From assembly GCA_027422505.1 (NCBI GenBank), contig JAPQWV010000304.1, forward strand, positions 620,001 to 684,000: DNA of 64,000 nucleotides, read 5' to 3'. The notes under the pieces are model-generated. The model did not search any database, was not told where the DNA came from, and saw nothing but the letters and a program-made list of their open reading frames with translations. Of the stretch, positions 37,398 through 48,991 are shown piece by piece; within the stretch, counting starts at the first letter, position 1, and each line of letters starts with the position of its first letter. This stretch comes from Craterostigma plantagineum. Lineage: Eukaryota > Streptophyta > Magnoliopsida > Lamiales > Linderniaceae. The position numbers were made by a program, and so were the translations under genes.

Positions 37398-37896
37398 TAA
37401 AAAGCTACCATAAACTGTGTATTGTTTTGTTGTACAAATGACGAATTTACTGTGGGCGTTGGTAAATCATTTTATGTCCTGAATTACCCCGTTTGAGAAT
37501 ATTCACTGTCATCAAACGACGATCAGCACGGAATATTCAGGATCAAAATCTCTTGATAACAAAACAACAAAAAAAGACTGTCTCTTTTCTCTTCTCGAAA
37601 ACACCACACAAGATTATGGGTATATATTTGTGGCTTGAGATTTTAGTGGAAATTATTTCTTGGCAGAACGTGGAAATTATTGTTGTTGTACATGATATAC
37701 AATGCAGACAATGATGATAATACATACTGTAGTATTCTGGTTTAAATATTAATTAAGCACCACTCCATATATGCCTACCTAACACCTTTTGTTAGTTTAA
37801 CGAGCACACACGATCATGGCATTGAGATAAAGGAGAAAAAATTACGCCAGGATATTGAATTACCATACGTCACATTTCATATCACTTACCTACTAT
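37398..37896. other. SSL-1 3' flank up to MULE-4
   Basis: AT-rich sequence with the SSL-1 3' UTR and no supported gene. Its right edge is the MULE-4 target-site duplication. Confidence 0.5.
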
Positions 37897-37905
37897 TTAT
37901 AAGAA

Positions 37906-40900
37906 GGGTAATTCTATTGGCACCCCCCTTAATTCTATTTACACCCCCCTATTTAATATATAAGTAGATTATTACATACTTACCAATTAAAAGTTAACTA
38001 TTTTAAACTATTAAATACTTACCAATTTTAAAATGTTAGATAATTACCATTAAAAAGTCCCAAATATCCATCTAAGGAAACCAAAGAGAATATTATATTT
38101 CCAATGACGAAACTCACGTTATGGCATATACAATCATTGGATATTTACTTTCACATATTTAAACTGATACTTTGATCGACTATGCCTATATAACATAGTT
38201 ACAATCATTAAACTGTATTTCTTTCAAGGTAGAAGGTGACGCGAGACGTGTTCGGGCGTGGATTTGAGTTCTCTCCTTTTTCTCAATAGACAAAAAGCCT
38301 ATTCAACGCTAACATGATACCGGTAATTGATAACTTAGCACTTGAATTTACTGTATTTTTTTATCTCGTTAAATATATTCTTACTTATTTTATTACTTAT
38401 TTTTTTACATATTTCTTATGCATATTTAGGTTAATGACATTTACGAAATAATCGAAGATGATGAACATAAAGGTGATGATACAAATGATGATGTGACTTA
38501 CAAATTTTTCACTGAAAAGGTATATTTTTCATCAGTTATTATATATATCTTCTTATTACTATTGTTATTATTATAATATATATGTGCTAGTTTAGTTTCT
38601 AAACAATAATTTTTTAGGTGTTCGATTCTCGAGAAGATTTAATTTATTGGGTGCAAAATATGGGAACAAGTCTTGGATACGTAATTGTCACTAAAAGATC
38701 AAGGACATACACAGGTGGAAAGTGTTCGAAAATTATATTTCAATGCGACCGTGGTGGTATCTACAAAAGTAAAAAAATCTCTACAAGAAATACCGGCACA
38801 AAAAAGGTTGGTTGTCCGTTTGAACTAAAGGGAACGTCAACGCAAAGTAATTGCTGGAAGCTGACCGTTATATGTGGAATACACAATCATGAACCTGCAG
38901 TGGATCTTGAAGGTCATCCATATTCAAGACGACTTTCTAAACATGAAGATATATTAGTAGAAGATTTGTCAAAAAAGAACGTGAAACCGCGAGCTATCCT
39001 GTCAACACTCAAGAAGCATAACGTGGATAATGTTTCAACAATCAAAACGATATATAATGCTCGTCAAAAGTTTCGGGCAATGGCAAAAGATGGTGAAACT
39101 CAAATGCAGGTTGTTATGTCTTTTTTGCATGAAAAAGGCTATATTTTTGAAAGTCGATCCAATAGCTTAACCAATGAGTTGGAAGATCTATTTTTCGCCC
39201 ATCCAAAATCGTTGGAGATATGGCGTGCATTTCCGCATGTGCTTTTGATGGACGCAACATACAAAACAAATAGATACAAGATGCCTCTTCTTGAAATTAT
39301 TGGTGTAACATCCACTAATATGACCTTCTGCATAGCATTCGTTCTAATGCATAAAGAGAAGGAGGCCAACTATAGTTGGGCATTAAATTGTCTTAAATCG
39401 ACGATGGATGGATGCGTTCGTTCTCCACGTGTTATAGTCACAGACAGGGAGTTGGCTTTACTAAAAGCATGCAACAACATTTTTCCGGAAGCTAAAGGGT
39501 TACTCTGCAGATGGCACATTTATAGAAGTATTATGAAGAAGTGCAGGCCTTCAATAACATCAAGCAAAGCATGGAATTCTTTCTATAAGGCATGGACAAC
39601 ACTGGTTGAATCTGAAACAGATGCAGGGTACTTGTCCAACTTGGCACATCTTGAAGCAACATTACACGACTTTCCAGGTATTCCTTAATGTATATTTAAT
39701 TTTCTATGTTAAATTATTTATAAATTGTTATTCATAAAAACTTAATAAGCTTGTATAATTTCAGGCGTAATTGATTATCTAAATAATCATTGGTTGACGG
39801 TAAGTTAAAACGGTATTTGGAGTCTTCACAATCAGATTTGGAGACATCATTATCTTTTATTCAACAGGTAATCGAGTCTCAAGTTACGGCTATTAAAGCA
39901 AGTATTGAACAAAGCAAGATTCTCATTCGGCATAAATTCACCGAGCCTCACTATGGAGAATTGCGTGGTTTTGTTTCTATTCATGCGCTTGAAATAATAT
40001 TTAAGGAATTTGAACGATCAAAAGAAGCTGAATCTATTTCTGAAAGTTGTGGATGCCAGCTTCGTACAAGTCATGGATTGCCATGTGCACATGAGCAGGT
40101 CATGTATTTCAGTAAAGGGCAGCCTATCCCGTTAGATTTAGTTGACGAGTTTTGGAGGAAACTTGACCTTTCACCTTGCACGTCTCTAGAAGAAGACGAG
40201 TTATGTTGTGATGTTGAGTTGCAAGTTATTAATGCGCAATTTGAAAAGCAGTCAAGAACGGGAAAACTCAGTATTTTGAGGAAGTTAAGAGAGATAATTG
40301 CACCATCTACAACATTGCTTCGTGAGCCAGAAATTCATATTACCCGTGGGCGTCCCTCCCATAAAGCTAAAAGTTCAGCGCCAGTTCGAGAACATCTTCG
40401 ACGTAGTTGTTCACCTATATCAAAAATCAGTGACCGAGATGATGCACAATTTCTAAAAAAAAACAAGTACAGTCACTCTTCGGATCCACAACATTCTTTC
40501 CATCCATATATTCATCAATTTCCAACTATACTTCAACCTTATATCAGAGAAGTGCAAGATGTAAAATCTGATGGAAACTGTGGTTTTCGAGCAATAGCTA
40601 TATGTCTTGGTCTTCAAGAGGACGAATGGATTATCATTCGACGTAACTTGATTGAAGAGTTGGAGATGTATAAATTACAATATATCGACATGTTTGGTGC
40701 TGAAGGGTGGCTCAATGTCTATAATTCGCTAAATTTCTTCGAGTCAGATAGTCATGCGCCGTATGAGCATTGGATGACTATGCCTAATATGGGTGTCTTG
40801 ATTGCTTCGAAGTATAATGTTATATTGCATGTTATAAGCAACAAAGGTAGTCTGACATACTTACCGCTTCGGTCTGCTCCGCCACCATGGTATCTTCATG

Positions 40901-41508
40901 TTTCTATTGCAATCGGTCATGTTAATGATAATCACTACGTCAAAGTTTCATTATCAGAAGGCTACCCTATGCCGAGTATCATGCCACAATGGGTTTATTT
41001 CAGAGAAAAATGTGCAGCAGCATGGATTACCCCTTATGTTAGTCGTATTAATAATTACGAAAAAATATTGCGTTCTAGTTGTGCTCCTGATTATGTTATA
41101 TTGAATTAATTAAAAAGAATATTTATTATTTTTATTTTTAATGCGCTCAGTTAATTTTGCATAAAATATTTATGTACATGTATATTTTATTTAAATTAAT
41201 TATTTATTATTAATAAAATTTTAAAATTTTAATATTTTAAAGTTAATATAACTGTGTGGCTATTAATAAAATATACAATAATAGGTTAATTAAAATATTG
41301 TATTGTTATATCATTGGATAAAATAAGTTAATTAATGTTGTTGAATAACTTGTGCAAATAATGATTTGAATAACTTATGCTTTTAATGTTGTTGAATTCT
41401 ACATAAAATAATAAAAATATCATTATTGTTGAATTCATTTAAGTATGCAACAAAATTCAAGTGTTAGGGGGGTGTAAATAGTAGAGGGGGGTGTGAATAG
41501 TAGGACCC
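37906..41508 (+). mobile_element. MULE-4: Mutator-like element with transposase-OTU gene
   Basis: The 3603-bp element starts GGGTAATTCTATTGGCACCC and ends TGTGAATAGTAGGACCC. The termini are imperfect inverted repeats in which CTATTNACACCCCCC occurs twice per end. The exact 9-bp TSD TTATAAGAA is at 37897-37905 and 41509-41517. It carries one gene on the plus strand encoding a transposase fused to an OTU protease. It sits between the two SSL paralogues without breaking either. Exactly matching TSDs point to a fairly recent insertion, though the transposase has since lost sequence. Confidence 0.93.
38314..41109 (+). pseudogene. FAR1/MULE transposase fused to OTU cysteine protease, internal deletion
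   Basis: Exons that fit are 38430-38519, 38618-39677 and 39765 onward, with a possible first exon ATGATACCG at 38314-38322. Domains in order are a FAR1-like WRKY-GCM1 zinc finger (CPFELKG ... HNHEP), a MULE transposase core with the first two catalytic Asp in LLMDATYK (GAC at 39251) and VIVTDREL (GAC at 39443) plus CRWH, a SWIM finger (CGCQLRTSHGLPCAH, about 40050-40094), and a C-terminal OTU domain. The OTU has its Cys in SDGNCGFRA (TGT at 40579) and its His in DNHYVKVSL (CAC at 40933). Around 39800 the frame jumps from NNHWLT to KLKRYLESSQ. The segment normally between them, which holds the third catalytic residue (Glu of a VES-type motif), is missing. Splicing 39800-39867 would restore frame but not the Glu. 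Confidence 0.82.
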
Positions 41509-41761
41509 TTATAAGAATCCCCATACGCAAACACATAGCTAATAGCTTTTGGCAACTACATAAATTTCGGTCGCCATTAAACAACTGTCCAAATCTCAAG
41601 CCTAATACCAACACACGATGGAAATTAATTTAATGAGCGCAGGCATACAAAACCCATTGCCCATTTCTTGATTTAATTTATTCATTCCAAATATACATAA
41701 CATCATCATCTTCGTCCATGAAAACCCGGCCATCTCTATCTCTCGTCCCAACAAAGAAAGC

Positions 41762-44029
41762 ATGAGTCGTCATCTCTTATATTTAGCGGTTGCGTTTGGG
41801 ATTGCCATCCTAGCTTCCATTGATGAGTACAACAAGCTATTTCACCATCGCAGTAGTACTCCTCCACCAACTATCTCAAGAAAAGAACGCGAAGACCACC
41901 ATATTCAAGTCATACCGACGCCGGGTCGATCCGTGGGGCCCGAGAGCTTCGCCGTTGACCCGAACGGCGGCGGTCCGTACACCGGCGTTTCCGACGGGCG
42001 GGTCGTTCGGTGGATGGCCAACGAAACCCGGTGGGTTGACTTTGCCGTCACATCTCGAGAGAGGTTGAGTTATATTATTTACATGTTGTAATTTGGAAAA
42101 TATTTTAATCTCTGATGCCATGTGCATGAGATTCTTCTCTAACAACACTATGCTATTACACGCATGAGATTAAATTCAGGCGTGGTTGTGGAGAAGGCAG
42201 TGAAAGTGATCATTCTGCAATGGAGCACGTTTGTGGGAGGCCATTGGGTCTGGGCTTTAATGAAGGGACTGGGGAAATGTACATAGCAGATGCTTATATG
42301 GGCCTTCTCTTAGTGGGCCCAAATGGCGGGCAGGCAAGCCCAATTGTTAAGCAAGTCGATGGTGTTGCTTTAGGGTTTGCCAATTCTTTGGACATCGATC
42401 AGAGAAGTGGCGTAGTGTATTTTACTGACAGCAGTACAAGGTTTCCTAGGAGGTGAGTAAGCTTAAGCTCTTCTTAAGTTTTCCTATTTTTATCTTTTTT
42501 CGTGACCGAGAATAATAGCAAATCGAACCCATATCCTGGAAAAAGGCAAAGAGGATAATGATTCGAGATTCCTCTTTTTCTTGTCAGAAAAAAGTATTCC
42601 CACAATATGGTTGCTTTGCTTGCAATATCTTTGAAGGCTGCATCTTTATCCATATCCAAATTCTTGGGAAAAACAACTACGGACCAAAAAGTTAATATAA
42701 AAATTTGTCAAATACGGATGTTTATAATTAAAATTGCGATTTCGGGTAACCTTAAATCGTATTAAGAGCATCTCCAACGGGTACTTTATTTTTGTGCAAA
42801 ACACAAAAGCAGAGTACGATTCTACTCCAATGGGACTCTATATTTAACACAAATATTGTGTTGATCAGCAGAGAAACTCTACATCTAGAGTACGCACAAT
42901 TTTTAACACAAAAATAGAGTTTCAATTTCTATTTATTATATTTATTTAGTAGTACATATTTTATTATATTTAAGTATTTGATACACTATTATAATACAAA
43001 TAAAATTAAAAATAATATATATAATAAAATTAAATTTAAATAATATGCTAATTTTATCATTTATGTAATTTTTAATATTAATAATTAAAATACATTGAAT
43101 TTTTAATTTTATATAATAAAGTTTAATAAGTCAATTATGATAGTAAAATATAGGAATTTGATTTTTAGTGTAAAAATAGAGTTCATGGGTTGGAGTGAAA
43201 ACTAGTGTAGAAAATAGAGTTTATGAGTTGGAGTAAAAGAACTGTAGCAACTGTATTATTGTGTAACATTACCTGTATTTTTATGCGTTGCATTGGAGAT
43301 ACTCTAACTCGTTCTCGGTTAGATTGGATTCGAAGCGATCGTGTCATATTTTACGATTCTATCGAAGAAAAAAGATATGATTTTTACACAAATCAATTCG
43401 CATTGCTTCGCAGGAACTATGTGTCGGCGATCATTACAGGCGACAGCACAGGCAGGTTAATGAAGTACGATCCTGAGACAAACGAAACTACTCTCATACT
43501 GAAAGATCTCAGCTTCCCAAACGGCGTCGCACTGAGCAAAGACGGCAGCTTTCTTCTCTTCGCAGAGACAACCACTTGCAAGCTGTTCAAGTACTGGCTA
43601 AGCACGTCCAAAGCTGGACACGTGGAGGTCGTCGCTCGACTTCCCGGGTTTCCGGACAACGTGAAGAGGACCCGACCCGGGAATTTCTGGGTCGGGATTA
43701 ATTCGAGGAGGGGGAAGATGTTGGAATGGGTCGTGTCGAATCCTTGGATTGGGAGATCGTTGGTCAGGATTTTGCCTTCGGAAATCATCGCGGGGATGCA
43801 CTCGATTTTGGACCGTTGGATTGGGAAGTCTGGGATGGGCGTTAGGGTTGATGAGGATGGGAACGTCGTCGAGGTATTGGATTCGATTGGAGGGCAAAAT
43901 TGGAAAAGCGTCAGCGAAGTTTACGAAGGCGATGACGATGGGAGATTGTGGATAGGTTCTGTGGTGATGCCTTTCGCTGTTAAAGTGGGAGGAGGAGATT
44001 CTGATTCCCACACTTCAATAATAGTTTGA
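41762..44029 (+). CDS. Strictosidine-synthase-like protein 2 (SSL-2)
   Basis: Three exons (41762-42063, 42180-42452 and 43414-44029) give 396 residues with matching phases. The N-terminus is a signal anchor (LYLAVAFGIAILAS), so the propeller probably faces the ER lumen, vacuole or apoplast. Motifs are GPESFAVDPNGGGPYTGVSD, MEHVCGRPLGLGF, YIADAYMGLLLVGPNGG, YFTDSSTRF, LPGFPDNVKR, FWVGINSRRG and LWIGSVVMP. It is the tandem paralogue of SSL-1, with the same two intron positions, and is intact. Intron 2 (961 bp) is inflated by a MITE at 42763-43307. No synthase function should be assumed. Confidence 0.9.
42763..43307. mobile_element. MITE in SSL-2 intron 2 (GAGCATCTCCAA type)
   Basis: The left end is TAAGAGCATCTCCAACGG; the right end is the near inverse GCATTGGAGATACTCTAA. 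Terminal GAGCATCTCCAA with a TTA/TAA flank is a familiar plant MITE signature, best fitting PIF/Harbinger (3-bp TSD). The 545-bp interior is AT-rich with smaller inverted copies of TTGGAGT and AGAGTT motifs and no coding region. Confidence 0.7.
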
Positions 44030-44569
44030 TCGAATCGAAGCTTTCATTTATTGACTTTTTTTTCGTAAGAATTAATTTGAGATCTCAATTTTCAAACTTG
44101 GAGGGGGTCAGAAACGATGTAACCCACACATGCGTTTTCTTGATTTGATTCATATTAATTAATTGCAGCCTCTTATTTACCATTATTGAGTTTGGCTTAA
44201 ATGGCTGGGAATTTACTTGAACTACGGCCACGAAATGAAATATACTAATTCAATTCAATAAATAGGTGAGGTGACGGTCAGCTAACGCCTACGAATCGAC
44301 ATTTTTTTTTTTAAAATTCATATATAACGTTTGTGTATCTTCGTCTTTATAATATATAAAACCAACTACCATGAGACAAACATGCAACATAAATAATGAT
44401 TTTATATAAGAAAAATTATCGACATATATCACTCGTCGTCGTCCTTTGGAGAAGTTGAATAGTGAGTCGTGTGACGCATCCCAACTATCAATTAACATGA
44501 GTTAAATATTTATGGAAATTATAGTTAGACATTTATTTATGGAACCGAGACACATATAGTAATAGAATT
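44030..44569. other. SSL-2 3' flank
   Basis: AT-rich DNA with the SSL-2 3' UTR at its start. Only one short minus-strand frame is present (44289-44498) and it is unsupported. Confidence 0.45.
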
Positions 44570-45436
44570 GCCCTTGTTTGGTTGGGGTGTTTAATAATTT
44601 TAAACATGGGTTTACAGTATACTGCTATGTTTGGTTCATAGATATATATAACTATGGGTTTATATAAAATAGGTTTAAACCCACATGAGAAGGTTTAAAT
44701 AAACACATACGTGAGGTGGGTTATTGAAAACCACTAATTAGTTTACATTAATGTCCCTCAACATACACACGACGGCAAGCTATTTTTTGGCAAGGAATCG
44801 GCTTCGTCAGTTACATCTCACTGTTCATATATTTTTGTTTGCTATTTCACAGAGAGTTGCGCAGCAATCAAGACTCAAGAGGTTCAAAGGTGAAGCTTCA
44901 TTTTTTTAATTATTTTGAATTCCAATATATATTGAAAGAAAAGGGAGATTTTATTGTAATTTGTAGAACCGAAGAAATCGTAGAGGAAGGACGTGATTTT
45001 TAATTTTTTTTCTTTCCTTTTGGCAACTTCTGGAATTTCAAAAGTAGTTTCTCAGTCCAACCATGTCTCGAGCATGAAATTGAGTAGAGCTGATTATTAA
45101 TTTGCAAAAAGTGGAGACTAAGCATCGCATTTGTATGATTAGTTCACAGCATCTATGTTTTACTTTTCTTGCGTCTGATAATCAAAGATAAAGCAGTGCA
45201 TCGTTGCAGTTCTTATCTGATTTGTTCGTCCTCCGGAAAAAAATGTTAAGTAACTGAGGGTATAAATGTACTTTTGTCAAATACCCATTTATTAAACCCA
45301 TATTTATCCAAACATATACACATAAGTTAAACCCACTAACCAAACACACATTTTATTTATACACATTACTTTGTTTTATATAAACCCATACTTATTTAAA
45401 CCCTCCTAAATATAAACATACGAACCAAACGAGCAC
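44570..45436. mobile_element. Possible Tourist-like element, boundaries uncertain
   Basis: The left edge has GCCCTTGTTTGGTT and the right edge the near inverse AACCAAACGAGCAC. Inside both ends are inverted AAACCCA/TGGGTTTA motifs (for example TATGGGTTTATATAAAA on the left and TTTTATATAAACCCATA on the right). GTTTGGTT termini are common in Harbinger/Tourist MITEs. I found no clear TSD, so the ends are approximate. Confidence 0.45.
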
Positions 45437-46033
45437 ACTGTACATATATCTTCAATAATTGTGAAAACATGACAAGGATGCAAACGACCTCATTCTTTTG
45501 CCACGCAGTGTCGTTCGTGTTTGGTAGCTGCTATTTTGGATATTCATCATCATCAATCATTTAAAGTGTCTTAAATGTGACTTGTTTGGAGAAAATATAC
45601 TTGTTTAATGCGATATATTAGTTATAAATAATAATCTTTTGCTTGTGTAGTATTAGTGTTAGTGTTAGTTATCTATTAGTATTATATGATGATTGATGAC
45701 AACTTGGCTATTCTACTTGAAACCCAAAAGGTTAAATCGGTAATTGCAATTTTAACGTTCCTCCGCGGCACACCTCCCTTGAATAGCCAAAACCAAAAAC
45801 GAAAAGGAAAATAAAAAACGAAATAATCGTTCATATCGTATATAAATATACAACACAATTATATTATAATTTCAGTCGCACAGTTTCATTTTGTTTCATC
45901 GTTAACGAGCGATGAATATGTACGAATAGAGAGATTCCTTCACGAGGAAAAAAAGAAGAAAGTAAAAGAAAATGAGAGGCAAAGTCAGCAGCATATTACT
46001 GAGGAAACTCCTCCCAAGACGCCGCCGCGTGGA
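45437..46033. promoter_or_regulatory. HAD gene upstream region
   Basis: TATATAAATA at about 45839-45848 is a plausible TATA box, 185 bp before the HAD start codon. An ATG at 45972 opens a short frame that stops at 46058, 25 bp after the main ATG, so it would be an overlapping uORF if included in the transcript. No other gene is seen. Confidence 0.45.
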
Positions 46034-47672
46034 ATGTCAACGTCGTCGGCAGCTGAGCTGAGCGATACGAGGTTGGTCGGCGGTCTGTACGCGAGGGAAT
46101 ACGAGGATTATAGGAGGAAGTTGTACGGTGGCATCACACACAGAGCTCTGCTCGTCGACGCCGTGGGTACCCTCGTCGTCCCCTCACAGCCAATGGCACA
46201 GGTTAGCTACTTACTTGCCTAGTGCTAATCTTCACTTGCTTCTTTTGATCGTCTACGATTATTGTATTAAAGAGGTTTATAGCGTTGTTTATTAGCTAAA
46301 TACCCGTGCGGAAGCTGCAATTTTCGAACAATTTTTGGTAGATCATTTCAATTGATTGTCAACACAATTTTTTTTTTTTTCAATTCCATGTCAGTAGCTG
46401 TTTGTGAAGTAAGTGATTTGAGGTGAGAAGCTGTTGTTTTTTTGTAGATCTATCGGCAGATTGGTGAGAAGTATGGAGTTGACTACTCTGAAGGCGAGAT
46501 ATTAAACAGATACAGAAGAGCTTATGAGCAGCCATGGGGAAGATCCCGTCTAAGGTAACAATCTCTTGACCTATTTCCTGCTAAGGATGTAGAGTTCGCC
46601 TCTTACATCTATTGTTTGCTTAAGGAGTACCAAACTCCCAAGATGAAGACAAAGCAGTTACTAAACTAGTAGTATTCAATGAAGTGGTCATGTGTTGTTT
46701 TTTAAAAATTTGTGGCTTTAACTTTGAGTTTGATTGCTTTTACAGCTGTAAGGTTGAACTTTGAATCATATTAGGGTTATAATATCTGCCTATCCTTACA
46801 CGCCGATATGGAAATCATGACGTACGATCTTCAAAGCTTCAGAGAGATTCCGTAGTTAATCTTAAATCCAAAATCAGGTTTCAGATCCTATGTTGTAAGA
46901 TCAGATTGACACGACTCTTATTCTCATAAATGGCTCACCGACAGATATGTCAACGATGGGCGACCGTTTTGGCAGCACATAGTCAGTTCTTCAACTGGCT
47001 GCTCTGATTCTCAGTACTTCGAAGAGCTCTACAGCTATTACATGACTGAAAAGGTTAGCTCTTCTATTTCCTATCTCAATCTGTTACTTCGAAAATGCTA
47101 GTCAATAATAAGATCTCATTCTTTTTGCTGACTCTGAAACAGGCTTGGCACCTGTGCGACCCAGACGCTGGGAAAGTGTTCGATGCTCTTAGAAAGGCCG
47201 GCGTAAAAGTGGCCGTAGTGTCCAACTTCGACACACGGTTGAGGCCATTGCTTAAAGCTTTGAAGTGCGATCATTGGTTCGATGCCGTGGCAGTTTCAGC
47301 AGAAGTCAGCGAAATTCTATCTCTCTTCCTTTCTCTGTTTCTACAAATTCTTAAAAAAGTGTGTCCTTTCCTTCCTTGACCAGGTCGAAGCAGAGAAGCC
47401 TAACCCTACGATATTCCTAAAAGCTTGTGAATTCCTGGGAGTACAGCCCGAGGATGCTGTGCACGTCGGCGATGATCGTAGGAACGACGTATGGGGGGCG
47501 AGGGATGCGGGCTGCGATGCTTGGCTTTGGGGAAGCGATGTTACTTCCTTCAAAGAGGTATATGATGTGGCTCTGTTTTTATGTTTTGAAGTTGGTATAA
47601 TTTCTAGCAGAGGCTTTGTTTCATTTCATTGTCATGTCCCAGGTTGCTCAAAGAATAGGAGTTGAGGTATGA
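46034..47672 (+). CDS. HAD-superfamily hydrolase (HDHD3-like)
   Basis: Six exons give 249 residues with all phases agreeing: 46034-46201, 46448-46554, 46945-47053, 47143-47304, 47384-47557 and 47643-47672. Motif I is LLVDAVGTLVVP: the nucleophile Asp42 is kept, but the second Asp of the usual DxD is Val, so phosphatase chemistry may be altered. Motif II is VVSNFD, motif III is the Lys in EKPNPTIF and motif IV is HVGDDRRND. The helical cap lies between motifs I and II (FWQHIVSSSTG). This matches plant HDHD3-type proteins of unknown substrate. The ATG at 45972 leads to a stop, which supports 46034. The donor after exon 4 is GTCAGC. Confidence 0.88.
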
Positions 47673-48991
47673 GAGGAGCTTTGTATGTGTGTGTACTGTG
47701 TACATATTTGTTTATGTTTTGTGTTTGTTTCTATCTTCTGTAGAGTGTAGACTTGTAATGGTGGTTGTGTTGTGATTAAGAATCTAATTTTACTTTCTGG
47801 TGTCTATCTAAGGAGTGTAGTGTACCTAATAAAAATTTTATGTGAACTCGGTATTTTATATGATTTTGAAATGTTAAGATGAGAGTCAAATGAGTGGTGG
47901 AACATTTTACATCCAATATCAATAATACTAGATTAATCTATTCGTAAAATTTCTTTATGTTTGGACTCAGCTAAATAAAAATCTATTCGATGTGGGTCTT
48001 CTTTTAGAGGCCCAAAGAATGAAGAAGATTATGAAAGCCCAGCTCAACAGTCCAATTTTCGGAGTATAACACGGAAAAGAAAAACCGACATAATTGAATT
48101 TGATAGTTCTACAGAATGTTAATTATTTAAGGATTAAAAGTACAAGCAAAAGGTCATGCTTTTGTCCTCCGCTTTCCCTTGCATAATAGTTCTCGTCTTT
48201 CGTGTTCGACACCCATATCTTCGAAAACCCTTCATTTTGTTTCCGGAGATTTCCAGAATTTTAGCAGTGATCCGTTGGACTAATCTCAATTCGTCATATC
48301 TGGCCTCTTTATGCTATTTATCTAATTATAAAGTCAAGGTATTGTACATGATTTTGGGAGCGATAGCGGAATCTTCGAAGATCTATCGATGTTCATGCGA
48401 TAGGGTAGGGTTTTCAATTTGTATTTCTGCTATTTTTTTTCTTTTGATAATTTGGAATTGGGGGTCGATTAGCCTTTTTTTGTCGATTTTTCGAAGTATG
48501 TAGTTGGTTCACGTTAGGGTTTATTTATCATTATTCCCTTAGTTAAACGCCGTTTCGTTCTACGTGATTGTTGTTTTTGTGTCTTTGTTATAGTTTTTGT
48601 TGTCTAATTGGCAGTTTGTTTCTGTCTCATCAAGTTTTGGGAGATACTTCCCTTTTAGGACTTGTGTTCCCCTTTGATGAATTTCTTATAGTGTCTGTTC
48701 GTGAGACTGAGAATAGTCAATAATTGCACCGTTATTTTGTCGGCCCTCACATTTTGTTTTTTTATTCCTAAAGTGGATGATCCAGTGCCATGACAAGTTA
48801 GTTGCCGCATGTTGCGATGTCTCCCTGCAACGCTCATCACTGTCAATGTCCATAATTTTTGTCTTTCATTAGATAATTATCACCTAATTGGATAATATGC
48901 TGCTGCAGGCACTTACTACCCGTGAATTGTATGATGTTAATTTCTGAACTTTCCTCCGTGGACTTCCATATTGCAGCGATTTATATAACAA
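47673..48991. other. Intergenic region and SMG7 leader
   Basis: The HAD 3' UTR (AATAAAAA near 47829) is followed by what is probably the SMG7 5' leader with introns (about 48150-48960). The 48156-48503 open frame is AT-rich and unsupported. Confidence 0.45.

Noticed and set aside
45972..46061. ATG at 45972 as the HAD start
   Set aside because: The frame is basic and stops within 30 codons (stop at 46058). The 46034 ATG leads directly into the conserved protein.
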